From: Sphingomonas japonica
GTDB taxonomy: Bacteria; Pseudomonadota; Alphaproteobacteria; Sphingomonadales; Sphingomonadaceae
Direction: 5' to 3'
DNA length: 64,000 nucleotides
Assembly: GCF_006346325.1 (NCBI RefSeq)
Contig: NZ_VDYR01000001.1
Span: 2,257,501 to 2,321,500 of the forward strand
The position numbers were made by a program, and so were the translations under genes. Shown here piece by piece: positions 8,459 through 17,706 of the stretch (its first letter is position 1; every line of letters starts with the position of its first letter). Under the pieces are notes generated by a model. It was not told the DNA's origin, did not search any database, and saw only the letters and a list, made by a program, of their open reading frames with translations.

Positions 8459-9194
8459 TACGCTAGGCGGCAAGCAGACCGGAAAGGCGGCGGACGACAC
8501 GATCCGCCGCTGCATCCTGTCGGGCGAGCGCGAGGTGCGCGACCATCTGGTCCGCCTCGTGCTGTCACCCGACGGCGAGGTGCTGCCCGACGTCCGCGCC
8601 AAGGCGGCGGGGCGCGGCGCGTGGATCGGCGTCGATCGCACGACGTTCGAGGCGGCGCAGGCCAAGGGCCGGTTGCGCGGCGCGCTGGCGCGGGCGTTCA
8701 AGACCGGGGATTTCCGCATTCCCGACGATCTGGCCGAGCGGATCGAGCGTGCGCTCGAACGCAATGCGCTCGACCGCATGGGACTGGAGGCGCGTGCCGG
8801 CACGCTGTTGACCGGCAGCGAGAAGATCGAGGCGGCGGCGCGCGCGGGCCAGCTCAACCTGCTGGCGCATGCCAATGACGCGGGCGCCGACGGCGCCGGC
8901 AAGTTGGCCCAGGCATGGCGCGTCGGCTCCGAAACCGAAGGATCGGGCGCCAGGGGATTGGAATTGCCGGTCGGGCGGTCCATATTGTCCTTGGCCCTGG
9001 GCCGCGAAAACGTGGTACATATCGGGCTTACCGACGCCCGGGCGGCGAAGCGGATGAGCGAAGCGCTCGGCCGCTGGCTGCATTTCATCGGACTCGACCG
9101 CGCGAACGCGCCTTGCGAATCTGCCTCGCGGGGCGCATCGGCCATGCAGCCGACGGCGCAGGAACCGGCAGCGACGAATAGGGAATCTGAGTGA
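8439..9194 (+). CDS. YlxR (DUF448) / L7Ae-like RNA-binding protein
   Basis: 251 residues from TTG 8439. This start has GGGGAGGA at 8427-8434 just ahead and lies inside the nusA end; no in-frame ATG would preserve the conserved beginning. Residues ~15-95 are a DUF448/YlxR domain (RRCILSGER for the nucleic-acid-binding start, GRGAWIG shortly after). Residues ~110-225 resemble an L7Ae/L30e-like fold (ARAGQLNLLAHANDAG). This fusion, between nusA and infB, is common in alphaproteobacteria. Its exact role in RNA metabolism is unsettled. The stop overlaps the infB GTG start. Confidence 0.85.
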   Translation: MRNPRNDTLGGKQTGKAADDTIRRCILSGEREVRDHLVRLVLSPDGEVLPDVRAKAAGRGAWIGVDRTTFEAAQAKGRLRGALARAFKTGDFRIPDDLAERIERALERNALDRMGLEARAGTLLTGSEKIEAAARAGQLNLLAHANDAGADGAGKLAQAWRVGSETEGSGARGLELPVGRSILSLALGRENVVHIGLTDARAAKRMSEALGRWLHFIGLDRANAPCESASRGASAMQPTAQEPAATNRESE

Positions 9195-11857
9195 GCGATA
9201 CGGACAACGAAAAGCCGAAACTGGGCACGCGCGCGCCGCTCGGCCTCAAGCGCACCGTCGAAACCGGCAAGGTGAAGCAGAGCTTCAGCCACGGCCGGTC
9301 GAACACGGTCGTGGTCGAGGTGAAGCGCCGCCGGGTGATCGGCCGTCCGGGCGAGGAAGCGCCGCGCGAGGAACCCGCGCCCGCTCCCGTCGCCGAAGCC
9401 CCGGTCGCACCGCCACCACCGCCGCCCGCGCCGCGTGCCAAGGCTGCTGACAGCCTGCTGTCGCGCCAGGAACTCCAGGCCAAGCTGCTGCGCGAAGCCG
9501 ACGAGGCGCGGATGACCGCGCTCGAGGACGCGCGCCGCCGCGAGGAACAGGCACGCATCCAGGCCAATGACGACGAGCGCCGCCGCGCCGAGGAAAAGCG
9601 CGCCGCCGAGGCCGAAGCTGCCAACGCCCCGCCCGCCCCCGAGCCGGCGCCGGTCGAGCCGTCAGCTCCTGCCGCCGCCGAACCCGCTGCCGCAAGCGAG
9701 CCGGCACCGCCGCCGCCCGCGCCGCCGCAGCCGGTAGGGCTGTCGCTCGACCCCACCCTGCCCGCGCCGCGCCGGTTCACCCCGGTCGCGCGTCCCGAAA
9801 TCCCGCGTCCGGCCCCCGCGCCGACGCCCACCCCCGCGGCCAGCGAGCCGGCATCCGGTTCGGGCGCATCGGCGCGGCCAGCGCCGGCCGGCACCACCGT
9901 GCCCAAGCGCACCGAGCCGCCCGCACGTCCGGCACGCGGACGCCAGGGCGACGATCGTCGCCAGTCGGGCAAGCTGACCGTCAACCGCGCGCTGGGCGAC
10001 AATGACGGCGCGCGCGCGCGCTCGCTCGCCGCCCTGAAGCGGGCCCGCGAAAAGGAAAAGCGCGGCCATTCGGGCGGCCCGCGCGAGCCGCAGGTCAAGC
10101 AGGTCCGCGACGTCAAGGTGCCTGAGGCGATCACCATCCAGGAACTCGCCAACCGCATGGCGGAAAAGGGCGCCGACCTGGTCAAGACGCTGTTCAAGAT
10201 GGGCATGCCCGTCACCATGACGCAGACCATCGACCAGGATACCGCCGAACTGCTCGTCACCGAATTCGGGCACAATATCGTGCGCGTTTCGGACAGCGAC
10301 ATCGACCTTGCGATCGACACGACCGAGGATGCCGAGGGCACGCTGCTGCCGCGTCCGCCGGTGGTGACGATCATGGGCCATGTCGATCACGGCAAGACCT
10401 CGCTGCTCGACGCGCTGCGCGGCAGCGGCGTCGCGGGCGGCGAAGCCGGCGGGATCACCCAGCATATCGGCGCCTATCAGGTCACGCTGAAGGACAAGTC
10501 GAGCGTCACCTTCCTCGACACCCCGGGCCACGAGGCGTTTTCGGAGATGCGCGCGCGCGGCGCCAACGTCACCGACATCGTCGTGCTGGTAGTGGCTGCC
10601 GACGACGGCCTGATGCCGCAGACGATCGAGGCGATCAATCACACCAAGGCGGCCGGCGTGCCGATGATCGTCGCGATCAACAAGGTCGACAAGCACGAAG
10701 CCAATCCGCAGCGCATTCGCGAACGCCTGCTCGAGCACGAAGTCGTGGTCGAGGAGATGTCGGGCGACGTCCAGGACGTCGAGGTATCGGCGCTCAAGAA
10801 GACCGGGCTCGACGACCTGATCGACAAGATCCAGCTTCAGGCCGAATTGCTCGAATTGCGCGCCAATCCCGATCGCGCGGCCGAAGGCACCGTGGTCGAG
10901 GCGAAGCTCGACAAGGGCCGCGGCCCGGTCGCGACGATCCTCGTCAGCCGCGGTACGCTCAAGGTCGGCGACATCTTCGTCGTCGGCGCCGAGAGCGGCA
11001 AGGTCCGTGCGCTGATCGACGACAAGGGACGCCAGGTGAAGAGTGCCGGGCCATCGACCCCGGTCGAGGTGCTGGGCCTGTCGGGCGTGCCGATGGCGGG
11101 CGATCCGCTGCAGGTGGTCGAGAGCGAGGCGCGTGCCCGCGAAGTCGCCGAATATCGCGCCGGCGTCATCCAGCAGAAGCGGACGACGACTTCGCCCGCC
11201 ACGCTCGAGACGATGTTCAGCGCGCTCAAGGACAAGCAGGCGATCGAATATCCGCTGGTGGTCAAGGGCGACACGCAAGGGTCGGTCGAGGCGATCGTCG
11301 GGTCGCTCAACAAGATCTCGACCGACGATATCCGCGTGCGCATCCTGCAGGCGGGCGTCGGTGGCATCACCGAGAGCGACGTGACGCTCGCGGCGGCCTC
11401 GGGTGCGCCGATCATCGGCTTCAACGTGCGTCCCAACGCCAAGGCGCGCGAGATCGCCGAACGCAACAAGGTCGCGCTTAAATATTACGACGTGATCTAC
11501 AACCTGACCGACGATATCCGCGCCGGCATGGCGGGCGAGCTCGGGCCGGAAGCCTTCGAGACGGTGGTCGGCCGCGCCGAAATCCGCGAGGTCTTCTCGG
11601 CCGGAAAGCATGGCAAGGCGGCGGGTCTGCTCGTCACCGAAGGCATCATCCGCAAGGCATTGAAGGCGCGCATCACCCGCGACGACGTCATCATCTATCA
11701 GGGCGAGATCGCATCGCTGCGCCGCTTCAAGGACGATGTCGCCGAAGTCCGTGCCGGCCTGGAGTGCGGCGTGACGTTCACGCAGAACTTCGTGGACATC
11801 AAGGCGGGCGACTATCTCGAGACCTTCGAGGTCGAGATGCGCGAACGGACGCTTTGA
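9191..11857 (+). CDS. infB: Translation initiation factor IF-2
   Basis: 888 residues from GTG 9191, which overlaps the previous stop. The N-terminus has the IF-2-associated motif ([20 protein letters not shown]) followed by a long Ala/Pro/Glu-rich linker to about residue 260. The GTPase domain shows G1 GHVDHGKTS near residue 396, G2 [11 protein letters not shown]3 DTPGHEAF and G4 NKVDK. Domain II, the middle Rossmann-like domain and the C-terminal fMet-tRNA-binding domain follow. IF-2 places initiator tRNA on the 30S subunit. The linker explains the large GC-rich low-complexity stretch at 9360-9960. Confidence 0.98.
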   Translation: MSDTDNEKPKLGTRAPLGLKRTVETGKVKQSFSHGRSNTVVVEVKRRRVIGRPGEEAPREEPAPAPVAEAPVAPPPPPPAPRAKAADSLLSRQELQAKLLREADEARMTALEDARRREEQARIQANDDERRRAEEKRAAEAEAANAPPAPEPAPVEPSAPAAAEPAAASEPAPPPPAPPQPVGLSLDPTLPAPRRFTPVARPEIPRPAPAPTPTPAASEPASGSGASARPAPAGTTVPKRTEPPARPARGRQGDDRRQSGKLTVNRALGDNDGARARSLAALKRAREKEKRGHSGGPREPQVKQVRDVKVPEAITIQELANRMAEKGADLVKTLFKMGMPVTMTQTIDQDTAELLVTEFGHNIVRVSDSDIDLAIDTTEDAEGTLLPRPPVVTIMGHVDHGKTSLLDALRGSGVAGGEAGGITQHIGAYQVTLKDKSSVTFLDTPGHEAFSEMRARGANVTDIVVLVVAADDGLMPQTIEAINHTKAAGVPMIVAINKVDKHEANPQRIRERLLEHEVVVEEMSGDVQDVEVSALKKTGLDDLIDKIQLQAELLELRANPDRAAEGTVVEAKLDKGRGPVATILVSRGTLKVGDIFVVGAESGKVRALIDDKGRQVKSAGPSTPVEVLGLSGVPMAGDPLQVVESEARAREVAEYRAGVIQQKRTTTSPATLETMFSALKDKQAIEYPLVVKGDTQGSVEAIVGSLNKISTDDIRVRILQAGVGGITESDVTLAAASGAPIIGFNVRPNAKAREIAERNKVALKYYDVIYNLTDDIRAGMAGELGPEAFETVVGRAEIREVFSAGKHGKAAGLLVTEGIIRKALKARITRDDVIIYQGEIASLRRFKDDVAEVRAGLECGVTFTQNFVDIKAGDYLETFEVEMRERTL

Positions 11858-11862
11858 TCGAT

Positions 11863-11893
11863 GGGCGAGGAATTCAATCCGAACTCCTCGCCC
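11863..11893 (+). terminator. Strong hairpin between infB and rbfA
   Basis: GGGCGAGGA (11863-11871) pairs with TCCTCGCCC (11885-11893); the pairing continues inward with one mismatch (ATTC against GAAC), leaving a 5-base loop. The stem starts five bases after the infB stop and is followed by TTCCTG rather than a T-run. It could be a partial terminator, a processing site or an RNA-stability element that lowers rbfA expression relative to infB. The remaining ~120 bases before rbfA show nothing else clear. Confidence 0.55.
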
Positions 11894-12012
11894 TTCCTGA
11901 CGCGGCTCGATCGCCGACTACGCTGTGCCGGTGAAGGCTGTGCAATTGGGTGTATCCCTGTCGTGGTAATGATTCTGGCCCCTTTCATGGTCTTTCTTTG
12001 AAGAGTCAGCGT

Positions 12013-12423
12013 ATGGCACGCCCCACCGACACTCCCGAAACCCGCTCCGTTCGCCTGCTGCGCGTCGGCGAGCAGGTGCGGCATGCCTTGTCGGACGTGC
12101 TGATGCGCGGCGACGTGCATGACGACACGCTCGCCAGCCATCTGGTGACCATCACCGAAGTGCGGATGTCGCCCGACCTGCGGCACGCGACCGCGTTCGT
12201 GAAGCCGCTGCTCGGCAAGGCCGAGGAAGCGGTACTCAAGGCGCTGCGTACCCACACCGCCTATCTCCAGTCCGAAGTGGCACGCCGCGTGAACCTGAAA
12301 TACGCCTCGAAGCTGAAGTTTCTGGCCGATGAGAGCTTCGACGAGGGCAGCCGCATCGACGCGCTGCTGCGCGCGCCCAAGGTGGCGCAGGATCTCCGGG
12401 AAGACGGGGACCGGGACGCGTGA
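12013..12423 (+). CDS. rbfA: Ribosome-binding factor A
   Basis: 136 residues from ATG 12013; an in-frame upstream ATG at 11950 would add residues that do not fit the family. [38 protein letters not shown] and the C-terminal [20 protein letters not shown] are diagnostic of RbfA. It binds 16S rRNA and is needed for 30S maturation and cold adaptation. Last clear member of the nusA operon; its stop overlaps the GTG start of the DUF72 gene. Confidence 0.96.
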   Translation: MARPTDTPETRSVRLLRVGEQVRHALSDVLMRGDVHDDTLASHLVTITEVRMSPDLRHATAFVKPLLGKAEEAVLKALRTHTAYLQSEVARRVNLKYASKLKFLADESFDEGSRIDALLRAPKVAQDLREDGDRDA

Positions 12424-13208
12424 TTCGCGTCGGCATCGGCGGCTGGACCTACGAACCGTGGCGCGGCGGCACATTCTATCCCGAGAAATGGCCGCAGAAG
12501 CGCGAGCTTGAATATGCCTCGCGCGCGGTGACTGCGATCGAGATTAACGGCACCTATTATTCCAGCTTCAAGCCGGCGAGCTTTGCGGGATGGCGCGACA
12601 CCGCGCCCGATGGCTTCGTGTTTGCGGTCAAGGCATCGCGTTATTGCACCAACCGCAAAGTTCTCGCCGAAGCAGGCGAATCGATTGGCAAGTTCCTTGG
12701 GCAGGGATTGACCGAACTCGGCGACAAGCTGGGCCCGATCCTGTGGCAGTTCATGGCGACCAAGAAATTCGATGCCGACGATTTCGCCGCGTTCCTGAAA
12801 CTGCTGCCGGAAAAGCAGGACGGGGTGCCACTGCGGCACGCGGTGCAAGTGCGGCACGACAGTTTCCAGGTGCCCGAATTCGTGGCGATGGCCCGCGCGG
12901 CCGGCGTGGCGATCGTGTTCGCGGACTCGGCCGACTATCCCGCAATCGCCGATGTGACCGGCGATTTCGTCTATGCGCGGCTGGAGAATGCCGAGGCGCA
13001 GTATGTCGCAGGCTATGCACCGAGCGCGCTCGATCGCTGGTCGGACGCGGCGCAGGAATGGGCCGAAGGTGGTTCGCCGGAGGGTCTGCCCTATGCCGGC
13101 GCCGATCGCGCGCTCAGGCAGCCGCGCGACACCTTCATATTCATGATCAACGGCGCCAAGGAAAAGGCCCCGGCGGCGGCGCAGGCGCTGATCGAGCGGA
13201 TTGGCTGA
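12420..13208 (+). CDS. DUF72 family protein (YecE-like)
   Basis: 262 residues from GTG 12420, overlapping the rbfA stop (GTGA). The start [20 protein letters not shown] and [19 protein letters not shown] are the family signature; the fold is a TIM-barrel-like one with conserved acidic residues. Function is not established. In many proteobacteria truB follows rbfA; here this gene takes that place by overlap, which suggests cotranscription with the translation operon but not a function. Confidence 0.88.
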   Translation: MIRVGIGGWTYEPWRGGTFYPEKWPQKRELEYASRAVTAIEINGTYYSSFKPASFAGWRDTAPDGFVFAVKASRYCTNRKVLAEAGESIGKFLGQGLTELGDKLGPILWQFMATKKFDADDFAAFLKLLPEKQDGVPLRHAVQVRHDSFQVPEFVAMARAAGVAIVFADSADYPAIADVTGDFVYARLENAEAQYVAGYAPSALDRWSDAAQEWAEGGSPEGLPYAGADRALRQPRDTFIFMINGAKEKAPAAAQALIERIG

Positions 13209-13228
13209 AACGCAGTCGGCTCCCTGCC

Positions 13229-13305
13229 CCGTTCGTTTCGAGCGTAGTCAAGAAACCTGATTGAGCGCTATACGGCGATTTCTCGACTGCGCTCGAAATC
13301 AACGG
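13229..13305. repeat. REP-like imperfect inverted repeat
   Basis: Left arm 13229-13257 (core TTTCGAGCGTAGTC) and right arm 13277-13305 (core GACTGCGCTCGAAAT) are complementary over 29 bases with about five mismatches, around a 19-base loop. It fills the 108-base gap between the convergent DUF72 and CoA-transferase genes. Similar TTCGAGCG...CGCTCGAA palindromes between convergent genes are, to my knowledge, frequent in sphingomonad genomes. It may act as a bidirectional terminator or RNA stabiliser. Only one copy is in this window. Confidence 0.6.
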
Positions 13306-13316
13306 GTAAGGGTGTT

Positions 13317-14426
13317 TCACGGTCGCGCCGGACTCGCCCGATCCGACACCATGCGTTCGCCATCGATGACAATCGGCGAGGCAACTCCCGGAATTCCATC
13401 CATATCCAGCGCCATGCCGCGCGCCGCGACCTGCGCGTCGGCAAAGACCTCGTCGACGCGGTTGATCGGGCCGGCCGGGATCCCTTGCCTTTCCAATGCT
13501 TCGTACAGCGCCGTCTTGTCCCAGCCGCCAATCGCATGGGCGAGGATCGGAATCATCGCCGCCCGGTTGGTGACGCGCGCCGGGTTGGTGGCGAACCTTT
13601 CGTCGTCGGCCAGGTCCAGTCCCAACACCGCGCACAGCCGCCGGAACTGTCCGTCATTGCCGACCGCGACGATCAGGTCGCCATCGGCGCAGGCGAATGC
13701 CTGATAGGGGGCGAGATTGGCGTGGCCGTTGCCCATGCGGTGCGGGACGGTGCCCGACGCCATCCAGTTGAGCGCCTGGTTGGCGAGCACCGCGACCTGT
13801 GTGTCGAGCAGCGCCATATCGATATGCGCGCCCTGCCCGGTCGCATCGCGCCGCCTGAGCGCCGCCAGGATCGCGACCGCGGTATAGGTGCCGGTGAAGA
13901 TGTCGGCATAGGCGATCCCGGCCTTTTGCGGGGGCCCGTCCGGCTCGCCGGTCAGCGACATGAACCCGCCCATCGCCTGGATGATGAGGTCGTATCCGGC
14001 GCGCGTCGCATAGGGTCCGGTCTGGCCGAACCCGGTGATCGACGCCGTGATCAGCCGCGGATTGACGGCGGCGAGGCTGGCATGGTCGAGGCCGTATTTG
14101 TCCAGCCCGCCGACCTTGTAATTCTCGATCACGACATCGGCGCCGCGAACCAGATCGCGCACCTGCGCCTGGCCGTCGGCCGTGGAGATATCGATTGCGA
14201 GCGATGTCTTGCCGCGATTGGTCGAGTGGAAATAGGCGGCGTCGAGGTTGCTTCCGTCCGGCCCTTGCAGGAACGGCGGGCCCCAGTGGCGGGTGTCGTC
14301 GCCCGTTCCCGGACGCTCGACCTTGATCACCTCGGCCCCCAGATCGGCCAGCAACTGCCCGCACCACGGCCCGGCAAGGATGCGCGCGAGTTCGACGACG
14401 CGCAGCCCGGCCAGTGGCTTATTCAA
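13317..14426 (-). CDS. CaiB/BaiF family CoA-transferase (class III)
   Basis: 369 residues from TTG 14426, which has GGAGG nine bases upstream and overlaps the end of the Gre gene; ATG 14447 is an alternative adding seven residues. Class III motifs are clear: LAGLRVVELARILAGPWCGQ, LADLGAEVIKVERP, STNRGKTSLAID, and the catalytic-Asp region QAQVRDLVRGADVVIENYK. Such enzymes move CoA between organic acids. It lies two genes downstream of glutaryl-CoA dehydrogenase on the same strand, so a glutarate/glutaryl-CoA role is attractive (inference). Confidence 0.9.
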   Translation of the reverse strand: MNKPLAGLRVVELARILAGPWCGQLLADLGAEVIKVERPGTGDDTRHWGPPFLQGPDGSNLDAAYFHSTNRGKTSLAIDISTADGQAQVRDLVRGADVVIENYKVGGLDKYGLDHASLAAVNPRLITASITGFGQTGPYATRAGYDLIIQAMGGFMSLTGEPDGPPQKAGIAYADIFTGTYTAVAILAALRRRDATGQGAHIDMALLDTQVAVLANQALNWMASGTVPHRMGNGHANLAPYQAFACADGDLIVAVGNDGQFRRLCAVLGLDLADDERFATNPARVTNRAAMIPILAHAIGGWDKTALYEALERQGIPAGPINRVDEVFADAQVAARGMALDMDGIPGVASPIVIDGERMVSDRASPARP

Positions 14427-14874
14427 CCCCGACGACCTCCACCGCATCCTCCTCGTCCGCGAACGCGACGAAATCGCCCGCCGCCGCGCCCATGACGGCG
14501 CGGGCAAGCGGCGCGGTGAAGGCCAGCTTGTGCTTGGCCGGATCGGCCTCGTCATGCCCGACGATGGTGAAGCGGCGCTTCTTGCCGTTGACCCGCACGG
14601 TGACGCGGCTGCCTATCCCCACTTCGTCCTCGGCGGGCTCTGGCGCGATCTCCGCGGTCGCCGCCTGGGTATTCCAATAGCGCAGGTCGCGTTTCAGCCT
14701 CTTGACCGCATCGGCGTCGGATTGGGCGGCGATCTCTGCCTCGAGCTTCCGGACCATCGCGCGGATCGCCTTGAGCCCGGCATTCGTCACCAGATTGGGG
14801 CCGACCGGGATCGGCAGCTCGAACTCGGGTTCCTTGTGCTCGTCGTCACCTTCGCGGCGGAATGCGACGCTCAT
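14419..14874 (-). CDS. GreA/GreB family transcription elongation factor
   Basis: 151 residues from ATG 14874, with GGAGA at good spacing; ATG 14892 is possible but worse placed. Residues ~28-70 form a helical hairpin-like region (NLVTNAGLKAIRAMVRKLEAE). The C-terminal half is a Gre FKBP-like domain (VGIGSRVTVRVNGKKRRFTIVG, then HKLAFTAPLARAVMGAAAGD). Gre factors rescue backtracked RNA polymerase by stimulating transcript cleavage. The usual acidic tip pattern of GreA is not obvious, so it may be a diverged or alternative member. It overlaps the CoA-transferase gene. Confidence 0.82.
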   Translation of the reverse strand: MSVAFRREGDDEHKEPEFELPIPVGPNLVTNAGLKAIRAMVRKLEAEIAAQSDADAVKRLKRDLRYWNTQAATAEIAPEPAEDEVGIGSRVTVRVNGKKRRFTIVGHDEADPAKHKLAFTAPLARAVMGAAAGDFVAFADEEDAVEVVGVE

Positions 14875-14923
14875 GGCTGTTCTCCGATGCAAAGAGCGGG
14901 CGCGTGCGGCGCTGGAAAAATCC

Positions 14924-16111
14924 TCACGCGAACGCCGCGATGCCGGTGATCGCCCTCCCCAGAATCAGCCCGTGGACGTCGTGCGTGCCTTCATAGGTGT
15001 TGACCGTCTCGAGGTTGATCGCATGGCGCAGCACGTGGAACTCGGCGGCGATGCCGTTGCCGCCATGCATGTCGCGCGCGACCCGCGCGATATCGAGCGC
15101 CTTGCCGCAATTGTTGCGCTTGAGGATCGAGATCGCTTCGGGGCTGAGCGTCCCCTCGTCGAACATGCGGCCCGCCCGCAGGCAGGCGTTGAGGCCCAGC
15201 GCGATCTCGGTTTCCATGTTGGCGAGCTTCAACTGCACCAGCTGCGTTGCCGCCAGCGGCCGCCCAAACTGCTGGCGGTCGAGCGTGTAGGTCCGCGCCG
15301 CCTCCATGCAGAACTCCGCCGCGCCCATCGTGCCCCATGCGATGCCGTAGCGGGCGCGGTTGAGGCAGCCGAACGGCCCCTTCAGCCCGGCGACATCAGG
15401 CAGCAACGCATCTTCGCCGACCTCGACATTGTCCATCACGATCTCGCCGGTGATCGATGCACGCAGCGACAGCTTGCCCTCGATCTTCGGCGCGGTCAGC
15501 CCCTTCATGCCCTTTTCGAGCACGAAGCCCTTGATGCCGCCGCCATGCGCCTCGCTCTTGGCCCAGACTACGAAGACGTCGGCGATCGGCGAATTGGTGA
15601 TCCACATCTTCGATCCGGAAATCGAATAGCCGCCATCGACCTGCCTGGCAGTGGTCCGCATTCCCGACGGGTCGGACCCGGCATCGGGTTCGGTCAGCCC
15701 GAAACAGCCGACCCATTCGCCGCTGGCCAGCTTGGGAAGATATTTGCGCTTCTGCGCCTCGGTCCCATAGGCGTTGATCGGATGCATCACGAGGCTCGAC
15801 TGCACACTCATCGCCGAGCGATAGCCGCTGTCGATCGCCTCCACCTCGCGCGCGACCAGGCCGTACGCGACATAGCCCAGCCCTGCGCCGCCGAACTCCT
15901 CGGGAATGGTCGGGCCGAGTAGGCCAAGCTGTCCCATCTCGTGCATGATCGCGCGGTCGAAATCCTCGTCGAGATAGGCGCGGGTGACGCGCGGCAGCAG
16001 CTGTTCGCGCGCATATTGCCGCGCGGTGTCGCGCACCATCCGCTCTTCATCGGTCAATTGCGCGTCGAGCGCGAAGGGATCCTGCCAGTCGAAACGGCCC
16101 ATATCAGCCAT
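14924..16111 (-). CDS. gcdH: Glutaryl-CoA dehydrogenase-like acyl-CoA dehydrogenase
   Basis: 395 residues. Acyl-CoA dehydrogenase motifs: [38 protein letters not shown], the flavin-binding [16 protein letters not shown], and at the C-terminus [20 protein letters not shown], where Glu of YEGTHD is the catalytic base. That last segment and RDMHGGNGI match glutaryl-CoA dehydrogenase closely; this enzyme converts glutaryl-CoA to crotonyl-CoA in lysine/tryptophan breakdown. It is 9 bases from the end of the upstream haem-cluster membrane protein, so read-through from that operon is likely. Confidence 0.9.
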   Translation of the reverse strand: MADMGRFDWQDPFALDAQLTDEERMVRDTARQYAREQLLPRVTRAYLDEDFDRAIMHEMGQLGLLGPTIPEEFGGAGLGYVAYGLVAREVEAIDSGYRSAMSVQSSLVMHPINAYGTEAQKRKYLPKLASGEWVGCFGLTEPDAGSDPSGMRTTARQVDGGYSISGSKMWITNSPIADVFVVWAKSEAHGGGIKGFVLEKGMKGLTAPKIEGKLSLRASITGEIVMDNVEVGEDALLPDVAGLKGPFGCLNRARYGIAWGTMGAAEFCMEAARTYTLDRQQFGRPLAATQLVQLKLANMETEIALGLNACLRAGRMFDEGTLSPEAISILKRNNCGKALDIARVARDMHGGNGIAAEFHVLRHAINLETVNTYEGTHDVHGLILGRAITGIAAFA

Positions 16112-16120
16112 GGTACATGC

Positions 16121-17017
16121 TCAATTGCCTGGGGGTGATTGCGGGATCGCGGGCGCGGGGAGCGCGGTCTGCGGCGGCATCTGCGGCACCGGCGCAAAGC
16201 CGCCGCCCTGGATCGCGGTGGTCTCGATCGTGTTGAGCGCGGCGCGTGCATCGACATAGCGGCGCGCGGCGTCGGTCCAGCTCGATGCGCGCTCGGCGCC
16301 GGGCAGGCGGGCGACCTCGGCAAGCGCACCTTCGACCTGCCCGGCGTCGAGCATCCGGCGCGCGCGGGTCAGCCGGTCGTTGGGACGCGGACTCGGCGTC
16401 CCCTCGTCGCGCAGCACCACCAGATCGGACACCTCGCGGCGCAGCGCAGCCGTCCAGCTTTCGTCGGCATTGCCGCTGGTCAGGTCGGGCGCCAGCGTGT
16501 CGAGCGCGAGCCGCAAGTCCTCGAGCGTCACCGGCTGACGCGACGCAGCGATAACATAGCCGACCGCGCGCGGTTCGACCGCGCCGAAGCGTTCGCGCAG
16601 CTGCCCCTCGATATATCCGAGACCCAGCCCGCGATCGAGCGCGCGCCGCGCGGCGAACGCCACCAGCAGGCCCTCGGCGCGCGTCGCGAAGGTCGAGGCC
16701 ACCCGCGAGTCGCTGTCGACATTGGCCAGCCGCGCCTCGAGCATCTGGATACGCTGCGCCAGCTGGATTTCGCGCGCATAGAGCGACGCGACATCGGTGC
16801 CGGGCGGCAGTGCCGCGGTCGGCTGCGCCGCGGCTTGCGGTTGCACCGCGGTTCCGCGTGCCGCACTGCGGCTGCCTAACCAGCGCTCGCCGAAATAATG
16901 GACGCCCGCCGCCATCGCCGCCAGTCCCGCAAGGAATGCGAGCAGCGCGACGATCCAGCCGGTACGCGCCGACGCGCGCGGCGGGCGGCCGGTATCGAAA
17001 CTGCCGGTGTCGCTCAT
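16121..17017 (-). CDS. Single-pass membrane protein of the hem cluster (mitofilin/HemX-like)
   Basis: 298 residues. One transmembrane segment at about residues 20-42 (GWIVALLAFLAGLAAMAAG) after a short cytoplasmic start, then a periplasmic region with a heptad-like stretch (SLYAREIQLAQRIQMLEARLANV) and a C-terminal helical domain (RLTRARRMLDAGQVEGALAEVARLPG). The tail is Pro/Gln-rich. Position directly after hemD with ATGA overlap matches the COG4223/mitofilin-like proteins found after hemD in many alphaproteobacteria. The function is not proved; a scaffold role in the envelope is often suggested. Confidence 0.75.
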   Translation of the reverse strand: MSDTGSFDTGRPPRASARTGWIVALLAFLAGLAAMAAGVHYFGERWLGSRSAARGTAVQPQAAAQPTAALPPGTDVASLYAREIQLAQRIQMLEARLANVDSDSRVASTFATRAEGLLVAFAARRALDRGLGLGYIEGQLRERFGAVEPRAVGYVIAASRQPVTLEDLRLALDTLAPDLTSGNADESWTAALRREVSDLVVLRDEGTPSPRPNDRLTRARRMLDAGQVEGALAEVARLPGAERASSWTDAARRYVDARAALNTIETTAIQGGGFAPVPQMPPQTALPAPAIPQSPPGN

Positions 17018-17706
17018 GGCGCCTTATCCTCGCGCATGGCGGGCGGGTCAATCGCCAGCGTCCGCGCCGCATCGATCAGCGCCGCGTCGCTCGGCAATGC
17101 GGCGATCGCGGTGGAGTCCCAACCGCCGCCAATCGCTTCGAGCGCCTCGGCGCTGATCGCTACCACCCGGATCGACGGGCGCAGGTCCCCGGCGACATCG
17201 CGCAGCGCCGATCCGGCCCGCGGCGAATGCACCAATGCCACCGCGCCGCCCAGCGCCGCTACCGCATCGGCAGGGGGATCGACCCGCTCGCTGGCATAGA
17301 CGACGCGCGTGTCCGCGGCGAGGGCCAGCGCTTCGGTGCGGTCGCGCCCGGCAAGATGCAAGGCGCGGGCAAAGCCCATCGCCTGCGCCCATTCGCCGAG
17401 CGCGCCGACGCCGTGCGTTCCCGTCACGGCCACGGTCAGCCCGGCGGCGCGCGCCGCGTCGGCGGTTGCCTGGCCGACCGCGAGCACCGGCAGCCCCGCG
17501 AGGCTGCGCAGCCCTTCCCCGGCATGACGCACGGCATTGGCGCTGGTCAGCAACAGGCTGTCGAACCCCGCCGGATCGGGCACCTGCCACGCCACCGGCA
17601 CCACCGCGAACAACGGCAGCCGCAGCGCGGTCATCCCGGCCGCTGCTATGCGCCCGGCGGTAGCGGACGCGCCCGGTTCGGGGCGCAGGACGGCGATCGG
17701 GCGCAT
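17014..17706 (-). CDS. hemD: Uroporphyrinogen-III synthase
   Basis: 230 residues from ATG 17706, which overlaps the hemC stop (ATGA). Two-lobed HemD pattern: MRPIAVLRPEPGASATAGRI at the start, DSLLLTSANAVRHAGEGL in the first lobe, AVGQATADAARAAGL, and a degenerate second lobe (VVYASERVDPPADAV, HSPRAGSALRDVAGDL). It cyclises hydroxymethylbilane to uroporphyrinogen III, next after HemC. HemD sequences are poorly conserved; the position in a hemC-hemD pair strengthens the call. Confidence 0.9.
   Translation of the reverse strand: MRPIAVLRPEPGASATAGRIAAAGMTALRLPLFAVVPVAWQVPDPAGFDSLLLTSANAVRHAGEGLRSLAGLPVLAVGQATADAARAAGLTVAVTGTHGVGALGEWAQAMGFARALHLAGRDRTEALALAADTRVVYASERVDPPADAVAALGGAVALVHSPRAGSALRDVAGDLRPSIRVVAISAEALEAIGGGWDSTAIAALPSDAALIDAARTLAIDPPAMREDKAP

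Noticed and set aside
6734..9292. Very long open frame on the minus strand opposite nusA and the ylxR-type gene
   Set aside because: High-GC codon bias leaves antisense frames open. The translation matches nothing, and the plus strand carries clear nusA, ylxR-type and infB genes with family motifs throughout.
9360..9960. GC-rich low-complexity block that looks like a repeat region
   Set aside because: It is the Ala/Pro/Glu-rich linker of IF-2.
9662..11611. 649-codon minus-strand frame opposite infB
   Set aside because: Shadow of infB third-codon-position GC; the product is Asp/Arg/His-rich with no domain pattern.
14426..14555. Longer N-terminus for the CaiB/BaiF CoA-transferase
   Set aside because: It would lie inside the Gre factor gene and be Arg/Ser-rich and unlike the family; conserved sequence starts right after TTG 14426.
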